Positions 1 to 9,871 are shown, numbered from the stretch's first letter. The stretch: DNA of 64,000 nt from Pseudomonas sp. CCI4.2 (GCF_034350045.1 NZ_CP133781.1:1580001-1644000), one strand, 5' to 3'. The notes: generated by a model not told the origin, from the letters alone. Numbers and translations: made by a program.

Positions 1-46
1 AAAGCGACCTGGATCAAGTTGTAATCCTCCAAACCGAGTCGGTTTC

Positions 47-111
47 TTCGCGGATGAATTCGCTCCCACGGTTGAACTCGCTTTAACCGTGGGAGCGAAT
101 TGCTTCGCGAA
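47..111. repeat. REP-like inverted repeat
   Basis: Two arms of about 25 nt (47-72 and 86-111) are near-perfect reverse complements around a short spacer, each holding a gaattcgctccca-like core. The same core recurs in other gaps of this window, which fits a Pseudomonas REP doublet. It ends just upstream of the MFS gene. Confidence 0.7.
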
Positions 112-127
112 AAGACCTTACGGATCT

Positions 128-1279
128 ATGAAAATGCGTTGGGGTACTTATTTCGCTGTGCTGGCTTCGGTCCTCAGCGTCGGGTTAGCACTGGGCGTCA
201 GCATGCCGCTGGTGTCCATGCGCCTGGAAAGCTGGGGCTACGGTTCGTTCGCCATCGGCGTTATGGCCGCGATGCCCGCCATCGGTGTGCTGGCGGGCGC
301 CAGTGTCGCCAGCCGCCTCGCTGCGCATGTCGGCACGCCGTTGCTGATGCGCTTGTGTTTGTGGGGCGGGGCGCTCTCTATTGGGTTGCTCGCGTTACTG
401 CCGAGCTACGCGGTCTGGGTCGTGTTGCGGCTATTGATCGGCGTCATCCTGACCATCGTTTTTATTCTGGGCGAAAGCTGGATCAACCAACTGGTGGTCG
501 AGCGTTGGCGCGGTCGGCTGGTAGCGCTGTATGGCAGCACTTACGCCCTGAGCCAGCTGGCTGGGCCATTGCTGCTGGGCGTGATGGGCACCGAGGCCGA
601 TTATGGCTTTTGGGTCGGTGCCGCGTTATTGGTCATCTCCCCGCTGTTGCTGCTGGGACGAACCGGCGCACCCAGCACCGAGGCGTGCAGCGTTACCTTT
701 AATGACCTGTTCGGTTTCTGCCGAGGGCTGCCAGCGATTGCCTGGGCGATTGCGTTGTTTGCCGCGTTCGAAGCGATGATCCTGACCCTGCTGCCGATCT
801 ATTGCTTGCAACAGGGCTTTACTGCGGAAATCTCATTGTTCATGGTCAGCACCGTGGTGGTCGGCGATGCCCTGTTGCAACTGCCGATCGGTGCGTTGGC
901 CGACCGCATCTCTCGGCGCACGCTATTTTCCGGTTGTGCGTTACTGTTGATGGTATCGAGCCTGGCAATCCCGTTGCTGCTCGACACGGTATTGATATGG
1001 CCGGTGTGGGTGTTGTTCGGTGCCAGCGCTGGCGGGCTGTTTACCCTGTCGCTGATATTGATTGGCGAACGCTATCGCGATGACGCGTTGGTCCGCGCCA
1101 ATGCCCACGTGGCTCAGTTGTGGGGCGTGGGTTGCTTGTTGGGGCCCTTGGCGGCGGGCGCGGGCAGCCAATGGGTCAGCGGGCATGCTTTGCCGCTGTT
1201 GATGGCTGCCGGTGCATTCGGTCTGGTGATTGTGTCCCTGCGCCGTGGCGCGTTCGGCTTACAGCCGGTGATGGCTTAG
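128..1279 (+). CDS. MFS transporter
   Basis: This is a 383-residue hydrophobic protein with about 12 membrane segments, the usual size of a major facilitator. The central loop carries GALADRISRR, matching the conserved MFS loop motif G-x-L-a-D-r-x-g-R-r. The substrate cannot be told from sequence; the protein looks like the DHA1-like sugar/drug efflux branch. The ATG at 128 is preferred over an in-frame start at 89 because the latter would begin inside the REP element; ATG 134 is also possible. It converges on the MocR gene with only 10 nt between the stops. Confidence 0.85.
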   Translation: MKMRWGTYFAVLASVLSVGLALGVSMPLVSMRLESWGYGSFAIGVMAAMPAIGVLAGASVASRLAAHVGTPLLMRLCLWGGALSIGLLALLPSYAVWVVLRLLIGVILTIVFILGESWINQLVVERWRGRLVALYGSTYALSQLAGPLLLGVMGTEADYGFWVGAALLVISPLLLLGRTGAPSTEACSVTFNDLFGFCRGLPAIAWAIALFAAFEAMILTLLPIYCLQQGFTAEISLFMVSTVVVGDALLQLPIGALADRISRRTLFSGCALLLMVSSLAIPLLLDTVLIWPVWVLFGASAGGLFTLSLILIGERYRDDALVRANAHVAQLWGVGCLLGPLAAGAGSQWVSGHALPLLMAAGAFGLVIVSLRRGAFGLQPVMA

Positions 1280-1289
1280 CGACCCGCCT

Positions 1290-2711
1290 TCACGCGGTCT
1301 CGCTTAGCAGATGCGTGATGGCAGCACCCACCGTTCGCACGGCGGCTTCAATCTCGGCCGTTGGCTTCGATGCGTAGTTCATTCGCAGACAGTTCCGGTA
1401 TTTGCCCGCCGCCGAGAAAATACTGCCGCCCGCCACTTGAACGCCTTGCCCCAGCAACGCGCGGTTCAGGCGCAAGGTGTCGAAATCTTCCGGCAGCTCG
1501 ACCCACAGCATAAAACCACCTTGGGGCCGACTGACCCGTGTGCCCTGTGGGAAGTAGCGCATGACCCAGTCAGTCATCTGGTCGCGGCCACGCTGATATT
1601 GCCCCCGCATCCGCCGTAAGTGCGGTTCGTAATGCCCGTCCTTGAGAAATTCGGCGATGGCCAACTGAGGTTGGGTGGCGGTGCAACCGGTGCTGATGTA
1701 CTTCATGTGCAGCACTTGTTCCAAATAACGACCGGGTGCGACCCAGCCAATCCGCACGCCAGGCGCAAGGGTCTTGGAAAACGAACTGCACAGCAGGACG
1801 CGGCCGTCTTCGTCGAAAGACTTTATCGTGCGCGGACGGGGGTAGGTGTAGGCCAGGTCGCCATACACGTCGTCTTCAATGATTGCCACGTCATAGCGCT
1901 GGGCCAGGGTCAGCAACGCTTTTTTATTCGCCTCGGGCATGATGTAGCCCAGCGGGTTGTTGCAGTTGGGAGTTAGCTGAATGGCTTTGATTGGCCACTG
2001 TTCCAAGGCCAACTCCAACGCCTCAAGGCTGATGCCTGTGATTGGGTCGGTGGGAATTTCCAGTGCCTTTAAGCCGAAGCCCTTGAGCATTTGCATCACC
2101 CCGTGAAAGCTAGGCGAATCCACCGCGACGATATCACCAGTCTGGCAAATGGCGCGCAGGCTGGTGGACAGCGCTTCGCTACAGCCGGTCGTGATGACTA
2201 ACTCGTTGGTCGTGAGCTGGCAGCCAGAATCCAGCATCAGTCGCGCCACTTGCTCACGTAGGCTTTGGGTGCCGTAGATCGTGTCGTAATACAAACTCGC
2301 CATGTCTTGGCGTCGGCTGATGGTGGCCAAGGAGCGCAGCAAGGGTTTTAGCGTTGGGCTGGTGATGTCTGGCATCCCTCGGCCCAGCTGGATCACGTCT
2401 TTATTCGGTACGACGCGAATCAACTCCAGGACTTGATCCCACTGAGAGATTTCCACCGGACGCTGCGCGGGCCGTCCCACTGCGGGCAAGGCCGGCGCCG
2501 TTCGTCCCGCCGGAACGAAATAACCCGATTTAGGCTTCGGCGAGGCCAAGCCGTTGTCCTCCAACACGCGATACGCCTGTTGCACAGTGCTGAGGCTCAC
2601 CCCGTGTTCCACGCTCAAAGCGCGGACTGAGGGCAGTCGGTCGCCGGGACGATAAAAGCCGTTTTCAATGCGGGAGCCGAGCAGTTCAGCAAGGTTTACA
2701 TAGAGCGTCAT
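1290..2711 (-). CDS. MocR/GntR-family regulator with aminotransferase domain
   Basis: The 473-residue protein joins an N-terminal GntR winged helix (about residues 5-75, with PGDRLPSVRALS and the GVSLSTVQQAYRVLE recognition helix) to a fold-type I aminotransferase domain. The PLP lysine lies in SSFSKTLAPGVRIGW. MocR proteins use bound PLP or an aminated adduct as a signal to control amino-acid, vitamin or amine genes. The ATG at 2711 is chosen because GGGAG lies 6 nt upstream; an open frame extends to 2762 without a better ribosome site. The targets are unknown. The divergent DUF1127 gene and the nearby amine oxidase are candidates. Confidence 0.88.
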   Translation of the reverse strand: MTLYVNLAELLGSRIENGFYRPGDRLPSVRALSVEHGVSLSTVQQAYRVLEDNGLASPKPKSGYFVPAGRTAPALPAVGRPAQRPVEISQWDQVLELIRVVPNKDVIQLGRGMPDITSPTLKPLLRSLATISRRQDMASLYYDTIYGTQSLREQVARLMLDSGCQLTTNELVITTGCSEALSTSLRAICQTGDIVAVDSPSFHGVMQMLKGFGLKALEIPTDPITGISLEALELALEQWPIKAIQLTPNCNNPLGYIMPEANKKALLTLAQRYDVAIIEDDVYGDLAYTYPRPRTIKSFDEDGRVLLCSSFSKTLAPGVRIGWVAPGRYLEQVLHMKYISTGCTATQPQLAIAEFLKDGHYEPHLRRMRGQYQRGRDQMTDWVMRYFPQGTRVSRPQGGFMLWVELPEDFDTLRLNRALLGQGVQVAGGSIFSAAGKYRNCLRMNYASKPTAEIEAAVRTVGAAITHLLSETA

Positions 2712-2746
2712 GGCGGACTCCCAGCGGCTATTTTTCAAATCGACCG

Positions 2747-2812
2747 ATACAGATGAGGCCAAAATACAGCATTCAGTGGAATATTCGTACTGTGTGTATG
2801 GAAAAAATACTG
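2747..2812. promoter_or_regulatory. Possible MocR operator (ATACAG repeats)
   Basis: ATACAG occurs at 2747 and 2764, 17 nt apart, and ATACTG at 2807, in the gap between the divergent MocR and DUF1127 genes. MocR regulators commonly bind direct repeats near their own promoter. This is an inference from repeat and position only. Confidence 0.3.
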
Positions 2813-2888
2813 CATTTTTGGATCTGTAATGGTTCCTGCTGCCGCGCCATCATGAAGCCACATGCAAAAGGTGATGGAGGCGTTGGAA

Positions 2889-3122
2889 ATGAACGGGATG
2901 AGCGATGTACGGCTAATGCTGCGCGGTCAGGAGTTGCAGGCAGTGCAGGGGCCTTTTATCAAGATGCGCTGCGCGCCAGCGTCCAGCCGCTGGGGCGTTT
3001 TCCGCCATCGTTGGGTCACACGCAAAGTGCTGCTGGAGTTGGACGCCGACCAACTTCGAGACGTCGGCATCTCGTGGGAGCAGGCGCGTGCCGAAGGACT
3101 GAAGCCGTTCTGGCGGGACTGA
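2889..3122 (+). CDS. DUF1127 domain protein
   Basis: A small basic protein of about 77 residues. Its C-terminal half has the DUF1127 pattern: an arginine/tryptophan-rich stretch, then L-x-L-D-A-D-Q-L-R-D-V-G-I, then a terminal KPFWR. DUF1127 proteins are small and widespread in proteobacteria, and some act in RNA or phosphate/stress physiology; no role can be assigned here. The ATG at 2889 has GGAGG 8 nt upstream; an earlier in-frame ATG at 2862 is possible. It diverges from the MocR gene and may be one of its targets. Confidence 0.75.
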   Translation: MNGMSDVRLMLRGQELQAVQGPFIKMRCAPASSRWGVFRHRWVTRKVLLELDADQLRDVGISWEQARAEGLKPFWRD

Positions 3123-3129
3123 GGAATGT

Positions 3130-4443
3130 TTAGCGCCGTTCTTTCAAGCGGTGCCAGAGCATGCCCAGCGCCAATAGGGGAGAGCGCAACCTTTTCCCTC
3201 CCGGAAAGGTCATGTGCGGCACCTGGGTGAACAGTTCAAATCCACTGCTGTGCTGGCCGCTGATGGCTTCTGCCAGAAGCCGTCCGGCCAGATGGGTGGC
3301 GTTCAGGCCATGGCCGGAATAGGCCTGGGCGTAATACACATTCGGATGGCTATCGAGTCGACCGATCTGTGGCAGCCGGTTGGCGCCGATGCCGATCATG
3401 CCGCCCCATTGGTAGTCGATTTTAACGTCGGCCAGTTGCGGGAAAACCTGCAACATCTTGGGCCGCATGTAGGCCGCAATGTCTTTTGGGTCGCGCCCCG
3501 AATAATGACAGGCGCCTCCGAACAGCAGGCGTCGGTCAGCCGAGAGCCGGTAATAATCGACCGTCACCCGCTGGTCGCAGAGCGCCATGTTTTGCGGCAA
3601 CAGTTCGTGGGCCTGTGCTGCGCTTAATGGCTCAGTTGCGATGATGTAGCTGCCCGCCGCCAAGACTTTGCCGCTTAGCTGCGGGTTCAAATCATTCAGA
3701 TACGCGTTGCAGCCCAGCACCAGGGTATCGGCGCGCACCGATCCATGTGCGGTGTGGACGCAGAGCTGTGGCCCATAGTCGATTCGGGTCACTGCTGAGT
3801 GTTCAAAGAGCTGAACGCCCAATTCCCGCGCAACCTGTGCTTCGCCCAGCGCCAAATTCAACGGATGTAAGTGGCCCGAACCCATGTCGATTAGTCCGCC
3901 AACATAGCGATCCGAGCCCACCACGCTGTGCATCTCGTTGGCTTGCAGCACCCGCAGTTCGTGGCGATAACCGAGGCCGCGTAACGACTCGGCGTCCTCG
4001 ATCAAGTGAGCTAAATCTCGGGGTTTGTTGGCCAGATCGCAGTAGCCCCAGGTCAGGTCGCAGTCGATGTGGTGCCGTTCCACTCGCTGGCGCACGATTT
4101 CTACCGCTTCCAGGCCCATGAGTTTCAACTGGCGAACACCCTCGCTGCCGAGAGTGGGCGTAAATTGCTCCAGTCCATGGCCCACGCCGCGAATCAGTTG
4201 CCCGCCATTGCGCCCACTGGCACCCCAACCAATCTTGCGCGCCTCCAGTAACACCACGCTCAGACCGCGTTCTGCCAGTTCAATCGCGGTATTGAGCCCG
4301 GTAAAACCACCGCCGACCACGCACACATCAGCCTTCAGCTCGCCCTTTAGCATCGGATGATCCCGTTGCGGATGGCTGCTGGCGGCGTAGTAAGAAGCGG
4401 TGTGTTGGTCGGTGATAGTTGGCTGCTGAACGCGGGCGTTCAT
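3130..4443 (-). CDS. FAD-dependent oxidoreductase, PuuB-like
   Basis: A 437-residue DAO-family flavoenzyme. The N-terminal dinucleotide fold reads VCVVGGGFTGLNTAIELAE, followed by the typical GASGRNGGQ segment that contacts FAD. The C-terminal GYSGHGLNATHLAG is the second FAD contact. The family includes gamma-glutamylputrescine oxidase and related amine oxidases, which release aldehyde, ammonia and peroxide; the exact substrate is inferred only from resemblance. AGGAAA precedes the ATG at 4443. It stands alone and may be linked to the MocR gene upstream. Confidence 0.8.
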   Translation of the reverse strand: MNARVQQPTITDQHTASYYAASSHPQRDHPMLKGELKADVCVVGGGFTGLNTAIELAERGLSVVLLEARKIGWGASGRNGGQLIRGVGHGLEQFTPTLGSEGVRQLKLMGLEAVEIVRQRVERHHIDCDLTWGYCDLANKPRDLAHLIEDAESLRGLGYRHELRVLQANEMHSVVGSDRYVGGLIDMGSGHLHPLNLALGEAQVARELGVQLFEHSAVTRIDYGPQLCVHTAHGSVRADTLVLGCNAYLNDLNPQLSGKVLAAGSYIIATEPLSAAQAHELLPQNMALCDQRVTVDYYRLSADRRLLFGGACHYSGRDPKDIAAYMRPKMLQVFPQLADVKIDYQWGGMIGIGANRLPQIGRLDSHPNVYYAQAYSGHGLNATHLAGRLLAEAISGQHSSGFELFTQVPHMTFPGGKRLRSPLLALGMLWHRLKERR

Positions 4444-4591
4444 GTTGTTTTTCCTGTTTTTGGTGTTTGGAAAACTTTACGCAGCATAGACGTCGACGCG
4501 GACCACCGGCAAGGTTCGGCTCGGTGGCGCTGTCCGATACGGCACAAGTGAGGCAAAATCCCAGCTGATCCTTCTTTCGGTAATCGCTTCG

Positions 4592-4945
4592 ATGAGCTGC
4601 AACAGCCAGAAAATCCGCTTTCTTCGGCAGCAGATCCCGTCATTCGAGTGCGTGCCCGGTTGCCACGATTGCTGTGGGCCTGTCACGACTTCAACTGAAG
4701 AAATGTCCCGCTTGCCACGCAAGACGGCGGCCGAGCAAGAGGCCGCGATGGATGAGCTGGATTGCGTACACCTGGGGCCTAATGGCTGCACAGTGTATGA
4801 AGAGCGTCCGCTGATCTGCCGTCTGTTCGGCACCACCCCGACCCTGCCCTGCCCCAATGGCCGTCGCCCAGTGGAAATGATTCACCCCAAGGTTGAGAAG
4901 CAGATTCACGAATACATGGCGACTACTCGACAAGTGTTGGTGTGA
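4592..4945 (+). CDS. YkgJ-family cysteine cluster protein
   Basis: A 117-residue protein with a conserved cysteine set: CVPGCHDCC near the N-terminus, then single cysteines in DCVHLGPNGC, a CRLF motif and a final Cys-Pro. YkgJ (UPF0153) proteins are thought to bind metal, probably zinc or Fe-S, through these residues; their function is unproven. It starts with MSCNSQKIRFL and lies between the FAD oxidase and lrp. Confidence 0.8.
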   Translation: MSCNSQKIRFLRQQIPSFECVPGCHDCCGPVTTSTEEMSRLPRKTAAEQEAAMDELDCVHLGPNGCTVYEERPLICRLFGTTPTLPCPNGRRPVEMIHPKVEKQIHEYMATTRQVLV

Positions 4946-4982
4946 GCTCTCGCGCTCCTACAGTTATCCCGTATTTCCCCGC

Positions 4983-5471
4983 CTACTCAGGTATCGGCAA
5001 ATTCAGGCTCTCTTTCACTTCTTCCATCACGATGTAGCTCTTGGATTCGCGCACGTGCGGGAGCTTGAGCAGGATGTCGCCGAGTAATTTTCGGTAGGAC
5101 GCCATCTCTGAAATCCGCGCTTTGACCAGGTAATCGAAGTCGCCGGACACCAAATGGCATTCCAGTACGTGGGGCAGTTTCAAGACGGCGCGGCGAAACT
5201 CCTCGAAGGTGTCGCCCGACTTGTAATCCAGGCTGATTTCAACGAAAACCAGCAGGCTGGCCTTGAGGTTTTGTGGGTTGAGCCGGGCGTTGTAGCCCAT
5301 GATGATCCCTTCGCGCTCAAGCCTGCGCACCCGCTCAGTGCAGGGCGTGGTCGACAATCCGACGCGCTCCCCCAGCTCGGTAAATGAAATCCGGCCGTCC
5401 GCTTGAAGGATGCGCAAGATGTTGCGATCAATCTTGTCCAACTCACGTTTGGACTGATGCTGGGTCCGCAT
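4983..5471 (-). CDS. lrp: Lrp/AsnC-family regulator of the dad operon
   Basis: A 162-residue Lrp protein. The N-terminal helix-turn-helix (LDKIDRNILRILQADGRISFTELGERVGLS) is followed by the RAM ligand domain, including the GDFDYLVKARI strand. Lrp proteins bind leucine or alanine as octamers and wrap DNA. It is divergent from dadA with a 156-nt gap. In Pseudomonas and enteric bacteria the adjacent Lrp/DadR activates D-alanine catabolism, so local control of dadA-ridA-dadX is likely. The ATG at 5471 fits the family N-terminus. Confidence 0.9.
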   Translation of the reverse strand: MRTQHQSKRELDKIDRNILRILQADGRISFTELGERVGLSTTPCTERVRRLEREGIIMGYNARLNPQNLKASLLVFVEISLDYKSGDTFEEFRRAVLKLPHVLECHLVSGDFDYLVKARISEMASYRKLLGDILLKLPHVRESKSYIVMEEVKESLNLPIPE

Positions 5472-5627
5472 GGGTTACCCCTCGCTAGTAAAGCCGTTAT
5501 TGCCGAGAATTACCGCCGAATATAGGCGTTTATATAGTGAAATGCACTGCCCGCTGCTTTTTATACTGGGCATATCTTTGCTCTTAAGCACAAACGTCAG
5601 CGGATATCCGCGATTGAGGGATTTACT

Positions 5628-6929
5628 ATGCGAGTTCTGGTCCTTGGCAGCGGCGTGATCGGTACGACAACGGCCTACTATCTGGCGCGGGCCGGGTTTC
5701 AGGTGACTGTTGTCGACCGCCAGCCTGCCGCTGCCATGGAAACCAGCTTCGCGAATGCGGGCCAAGTGTCGCCAGGTTACGCCTCACCATGGGCTGCGCC
5801 GGGCGTGCCGCTCAAGGCCATCAAATGGTTGCTTCAGCGCCATTCGCCGCTGGCGATCAAGGCCACCGGGGACATCGATCAATACCTGTGGATGGCGCAG
5901 ATGCTGCGCAACTGCACGGCCAGTCGCTATGCGGTGAATAAAGAGCGCATGGTGCGCTTGTCCGAATACAGCCGCGATTGCCTCGACGAACTGCGCATCG
6001 AAACCGGTATTGCCTACGAAGGCCGCAGCCTGGGCACGACCCAATTGTTCCGCACCCAGGCGCAACTCGATAACGCCGCCAAGGACATCGCCGTTCTGGA
6101 ACAGTCTGGCGTGCCGTACGAATTGCTCGACCGCGCCGGCATCGCCCGGGTTGAACCCGCGTTGGCAGGCGTCACCAACATCCTCGCCGGCGCATTGCGC
6201 CTGCCCAATGATCAGACTGGTGACTGCCAGTTGTTTACCACTCGCCTCGCGGAAATGGCGGTCAAGTTAGGCGTTGAGTTCCGTTTCGATCAGAACATCG
6301 AACGGCTGGATTTCGCCGGCGACCGAATCAATGGCGTGTGGATCGACGGCAAGCTGGAAACCGCTGACCGCTACGTGCTGGCGCTGGGCAGTTATTCGCC
6401 GCAGTTGCTCAAGCCGTTGGGCATCCGCGCCCCGGTGTATCCGCTCAAGGGTTACTCGCTGACCGTGCCGATCACCAACCCGGCCATGGCGCCGACCTCG
6501 ACTATTCTCGACGAGACCTACAAGGTCGCGATCACCCGTTTCGACAACCGTATTCGGGTGGGCGGCATGGCGGAAATCGCGGGTTTCGACCTGTCGCTTA
6601 ACCCGCGTCGGCGCGAAACGCTGGAGATGATCGTCGGCGACCTTTATCCTCAGGGCGGTGATTTGGCAGCGGCTGATTTTTGGACCGGTCTGCGCCCGAC
6701 CACGCCGGACGGCACACCGATTGTAGGTGCCACGCCGTTCCGTAACCTGTTCCTCAATACCGGCCACGGCACACTTGGTTGGACCATGGCGTGTGGCTCG
6801 GGTCGTTTGTTAGCCGATTTGATCGCGCTCAAAACACCTCAGATCAGCGCCGAAGGCCTTGATATTTCTCGCTACGGTAAAACCCAGGAGATCGTAAAAC
6901 ATGGCAATCCTGCGCCAGCTCACCAATGA
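5628..6929 (+). CDS. dadA: D-amino acid dehydrogenase small subunit
   Basis: A 433-residue flavoprotein of standard DadA length. The first residues [20 protein letters not shown] form the FAD-binding GxGxxG fold, followed by the family marker [22 protein letters not shown]. It oxidises D-alanine and other D-amino acids to 2-oxo acids at the inner membrane, passing electrons to the respiratory chain. It heads an operon with ridA and dadX: the racemase supplies D-alanine from L-alanine and DadA burns it. The divergent lrp is the likely regulator. Confidence 0.95.
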   Translation: MRVLVLGSGVIGTTTAYYLARAGFQVTVVDRQPAAAMETSFANAGQVSPGYASPWAAPGVPLKAIKWLLQRHSPLAIKATGDIDQYLWMAQMLRNCTASRYAVNKERMVRLSEYSRDCLDELRIETGIAYEGRSLGTTQLFRTQAQLDNAAKDIAVLEQSGVPYELLDRAGIARVEPALAGVTNILAGALRLPNDQTGDCQLFTTRLAEMAVKLGVEFRFDQNIERLDFAGDRINGVWIDGKLETADRYVLALGSYSPQLLKPLGIRAPVYPLKGYSLTVPITNPAMAPTSTILDETYKVAITRFDNRIRVGGMAEIAGFDLSLNPRRRETLEMIVGDLYPQGGDLAAADFWTGLRPTTPDGTPIVGATPFRNLFLNTGHGTLGWTMACGSGRLLADLIALKTPQISAEGLDISRYGKTQEIVKHGNPAPAHQ

Positions 6930-7254
6930 CCGCATGAGTCAGATCGTCGTCCACAACAGCACCGTGTATTTGTCCGGGCAAGTGGCTGACAACATGGCCG
7001 GCGGAATCGAGCAGCAAACCCGCGAAACCTTGGCCAACATCGAGCGTTTGCTGGATTTGGCCGGCACTGATACCTCGCGGATTCTCTCAGTGACCATTTA
7101 CCTGAAAGACATCGATGCGGATTTTGCCGGGATGAATAGCGTGTGGGACAAGTGGCTGCCAAAAGGCGTCGCACCCACCCGCGCCACCGTTGAGTCGAAG
7201 CTGTGCGAGCCTGAGATTCTGGTTGAATTATCGGTAGTCGCTGCGCTGCCGTAA
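6901..7254 (+). CDS. RidA-family enamine/imine deaminase
   Basis: A 117-residue YjgF/YER057c/UK114 protein with the typical [10 protein letters not shown] strand and the C-terminal [22 protein letters not shown], which carries the conserved Arg-less variant of the substrate edge. RidA proteins hydrolyse reactive enamines and imines to 2-oxo acids. The start at 6901 overlaps the end of dadA by 29 nt, implying coupled translation. The placement makes sense because D-amino acid oxidation yields imino acids that this enzyme would clear. A later ATG at 6934 is less likely. Confidence 0.85.
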   Translation: MAILRQLTNDRMSQIVVHNSTVYLSGQVADNMAGGIEQQTRETLANIERLLDLAGTDTSRILSVTIYLKDIDADFAGMNSVWDKWLPKGVAPTRATVESKLCEPEILVELSVVAALP

Positions 7255-7274
7255 CGATCCCCCGCCATCCTGTA

Positions 7275-7355
7275 GGAGCGAATTCATTCGCGAAGGGGTC
7301 GGTACATCTAACACATGGTTGTCTGACCCAACGCATTCGCGAATGAATTCGCTCC
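7275..7355. repeat. REP-like inverted pair
   Basis: Perfect 20-nt arms at 7275-7294 (ggagcgaattcattcgcgaa) and 7336-7355 are reverse complements, with inner GGTC/GACC extending the stem. It sits between ridA and dadX inside the operon and could influence transcript stability or read-through. Confidence 0.85.
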
Positions 7356-7393
7356 AACGGACCTTATTCCTTTAACTTCAGAATCCCGCCGCC

Positions 7394-8467
7394 ATGCGTC
7401 CTGCCCGCGCTTTAATCGATCTGCAAGCCCTGCGTCAAAACTATCAGTTGGCACGTGAGTCCACAGGCGCCAAGGCGCTTGCGGTGATCAAGGCCGATGC
7501 TTATGGGCACGGCGCGGTGCGTTGCGCGCAGGCCCTGGAAGGTGACGCCGATGGCTTTGCCGTGGCCTGCATCGAAGAGGCGCTGGAGCTACGCGAGGCG
7601 GGAATCCGGGCACCGATTTTGCTGCTTGAAGGATTCTTCGAAGCCAGCGAATTGCCCCTTATCGTCGAGCATGATCTCTGGTGCGTGGTGCATTCACTGT
7701 GGCAGCTCGAGGCCATTGAGCAGGCCAGCCTAAGCAAACCGCTCACCGCCTGGCTCAAACTGGATTCGGGCATGCACCGAGTCGGCTTGCGCCCTGACGA
7801 CTACAAAGCCGGCTACCAGCGTTTGTTGAGCAGTGGGAAAGTGGCGAACGTCGTCTTGATGACTCACTTCGCCCGTGCCGACGAACTGGATTGCTTGCGC
7901 AGCGACGAACAAGTGGCCGTGTTCAAAGCGGCCACCCAAGGGATCGTGGCGCCGATCAGTTTGCGTAACTCACCAGCGGTTCTGGGTTGGCCGACCATCC
8001 CAAGCGATTGGGTGCGCCCCGGCATTCTGCTCTACGGCGCCACGCCATTCGACCAGTCGAACAGCCTGGCCGCACGCCTGAAGCCGGTGATGACGCTGGA
8101 ATCAAAAGTCATTTGTGTACGTGAATTGCCTGCGGGCGAACCGATTGGCTATGGCGGTGGTTTCGTCACCGATCGGTCCATGCGCATCGGCGTCGTCGCC
8201 ATGGGTTACGCGGATGGTTATCCACGTCAGGCGCCCACCGGCACGCCAGTTTTTATCGACGGGCAATTGAGCCGATTGCTGGGCCGTGTGTCCATGGACA
8301 TGCTGTGCGTTGATTTGACCGATTTGCCACACGCTGGGCTTGGCAGCCAAGTTGAATTGTGGGGCAAAAACGTTCTTGCCAGCGACGTTGCCGCTCACGC
8401 CGGGACCATCCCCTATCAGATTTTTTGCAACCTACGCCGGGTCCCAAGGCTCTATTCCGGGAACTGA
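7394..8467 (+). CDS. dadX: Alanine racemase, catabolic type
   Basis: A 357-residue PLP enzyme of fold type III. The PLP lysine is in [12 protein letters not shown] near residue 35. The C-terminal domain has the [12 protein letters not shown] stretch and the [12 protein letters not shown] strand that brings the catalytic tyrosine region to the dimer interface. It interconverts L- and D-alanine. Being third in the dadA operon, its main role is supplying D-alanine for oxidation; it can also feed cell-wall synthesis. Confidence 0.95.
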   Translation: MRPARALIDLQALRQNYQLARESTGAKALAVIKADAYGHGAVRCAQALEGDADGFAVACIEEALELREAGIRAPILLLEGFFEASELPLIVEHDLWCVVHSLWQLEAIEQASLSKPLTAWLKLDSGMHRVGLRPDDYKAGYQRLLSSGKVANVVLMTHFARADELDCLRSDEQVAVFKAATQGIVAPISLRNSPAVLGWPTIPSDWVRPGILLYGATPFDQSNSLAARLKPVMTLESKVICVRELPAGEPIGYGGGFVTDRSMRIGVVAMGYADGYPRQAPTGTPVFIDGQLSRLLGRVSMDMLCVDLTDLPHAGLGSQVELWGKNVLASDVAAHAGTIPYQIFCNLRRVPRLYSGN

Positions 8468-8628
8468 CCGCCAAGGCTGCGTCGGCGCTGATTACCTTCA
8501 GATTATTCCCCGATAAGCGGCGAGTGCTTTTACGAGCAGGTTAGGGGTCGAAGTGTTGTAAATACTGAACGCTATCGCCATCATAACGTTCATTTCGACC
8601 GCACCTGATCAATAGGAGGACTCCCGTA

Positions 8629-9177
8629 TTGGACGTCGGTGAACGACTGCAATCCATTCGCAAGCTCAAAGGTCTGTCCCAACGTGAACTCGCCAAGCGA
8701 GCGGGCGTGACCAACAGCACCATCTCCATGATCGAGAAAAACAGCGTCAGCCCTTCGATTAGTTCTTTGAGAAAGGTGCTGGGCGGTATACCGATGTCCA
8801 TGGTCGAGTTCTTTTCGGAAGAGTTGGAGCAAGAAAACCCGACGCAGGTGGTTTACAAAGCCAGCGAACTGATCGACATTTCGGACGGCGCGGTGACCAT
8901 GAAACTGGTCGGGAAGGCGCACCCAAGTCGGGCGATCGCTTTTCTCAGCGAGATCTATCCTCCAGGTGCTGACACCGGGGTTGAAATGCTCGTTCATGAA
9001 GGCGAAGAAACCGGAATCATGCTCGAAGGTCGTTTGGAATTGGTGGTCGGTGCCGAGACGTTCATTCTTGAAGCGGGCGACAGCTATTATTTCGAAAGCA
9101 CCAAGCCCCACCGCTTTCGTAACCCGTTCGACGAGCCGGCGCGACTAATCAGCGCAGCGACGCCAGCGAATTTTTGA
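8629..9177 (+). CDS. pauR: HTH/cupin regulator, PauR-like
   Basis: A 182-residue protein with an XRE-type helix-turn-helix (residues 5-60; RLQSIRKLKGLSQRELAKRA and the TNSTISMIEKN recognition helix) and a C-terminal cupin domain (VHEGEETGIMLEGRLEL, then FILEAGDSYYFES). The start is an unusual TTG at 8629, supported by AGGAGG about 9 nt upstream. In P. aeruginosa the gene at this position next to dadX encodes PauR, a polyamine-catabolism repressor. Orthology is inferred from synteny and domain layout, so the symbol is tentative. Confidence 0.75.
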   Translation: MDVGERLQSIRKLKGLSQRELAKRAGVTNSTISMIEKNSVSPSISSLRKVLGGIPMSMVEFFSEELEQENPTQVVYKASELIDISDGAVTMKLVGKAHPSRAIAFLSEIYPPGADTGVEMLVHEGEETGIMLEGRLELVVGAETFILEAGDSYYFESTKPHRFRNPFDEPARLISAATPANF

Positions 9178-9301
9178 ATTAAATTACGCGCTTCAACCAG
9201 AGACGCGCTGTTCGGAAGAAGCATAGAGCGTCCATCAAGGCCTGATATTCGGTAATCACCCCTGCGACTATAGGGTTGTTTCGCAGTGGCGGCCTAACCG
9301 T

Positions 9302-9307
9302 TATACT
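9302..9307 (+). promoter_or_regulatory. Probable -10 of cytochrome c5 copy 1
   Basis: TATACT lies in the conserved segment ctaaccgttatact, about 60 nt upstream of the GTG start. The same segment precedes copy 2 at 15877. No strong -35 was seen. Confidence 0.4.
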
Positions 9308-9365
9308 TTCGTCCGCCCGCCAGACCGTGGCCGCGGGCGTGACTAGTCACCATGAGGGTGTAAGC

Positions 9366-9800
9366 GTGAATTTAATTAACAAAATGCTGGCAGTACCTGC
9401 TGTCGTCTTGGCCCTTTGGGCCGTTGGCGCTCAGGCGACGACCAATACCAATGACGATATTGCCAAGCGTCTGGAGCCAGTAGGCCAAGTCTGCATACAA
9501 GGCAAAGAATGCGCAGGCATGGAGGTTGCGGCCTCCGCTGCCGGTGGAGGCGGTGCGAAATCGCCGGATGACATCATCGCTGGCCACTGCAACGCGTGCC
9601 ACGGCACCGGCCTGCTGGGTTCGCCGAAAATCGGTGACGCCGCAGACTGGGGCAAGCGCGCCAAAGAGCAGGGCGGTCTTGATGGCCTGCTGGCAAAAGC
9701 GATCACCGGTATCAACGCAATGCCGCCAAAAGGCACCTGCGCCGATTGCTCCGATGCAGAGCTTAAAGGCGCCATTTCGAAAATGTCTGGTCTGAAGTAA
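9366..9800 (+). CDS. Cytochrome c5, copy 1
   Basis: A 144-residue periplasmic monohaem cytochrome. The signal peptide MNLINKMLAVPAVVLALWAV ends near GAQA. The haem site is HCNACHGTGLLG, the axial Met lies in INAMPPKGTC, and a C-A-D-C pair probably forms the c5 disulfide. It carries electrons between respiratory complexes. The start is GTG at 9366 after a gagggtgtaa ribosome site; open frame to 9276 would put leader sequence in front of the signal peptide. It is nearly identical to the copy at 15940, including about 70 nt upstream, and the two bracket the lanthipeptide island. Confidence 0.93.
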   Translation: MNLINKMLAVPAVVLALWAVGAQATTNTNDDIAKRLEPVGQVCIQGKECAGMEVAASAAGGGGAKSPDDIIAGHCNACHGTGLLGSPKIGDAADWGKRAKEQGGLDGLLAKAITGINAMPPKGTCADCSDAELKGAISKMSGLK

Positions 9801-9824
9801 TTTGGTCAGGTTCGGATAGTAGGA

Positions 9825-9850
9825 AGCCGACGTCATGTCGGCTTTTTATT
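9825..9850 (+). terminator. Rho-independent terminator of cytochrome c5 copy 1
   Basis: Stem AGCCGAC/GTCGGCT with a 5-nt loop is followed by a T-rich tail, 25 nt after the stop codon. Confidence 0.85.
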
Positions 9851-9871
9851 TAGAGCGAAGGCGGTAGCTTT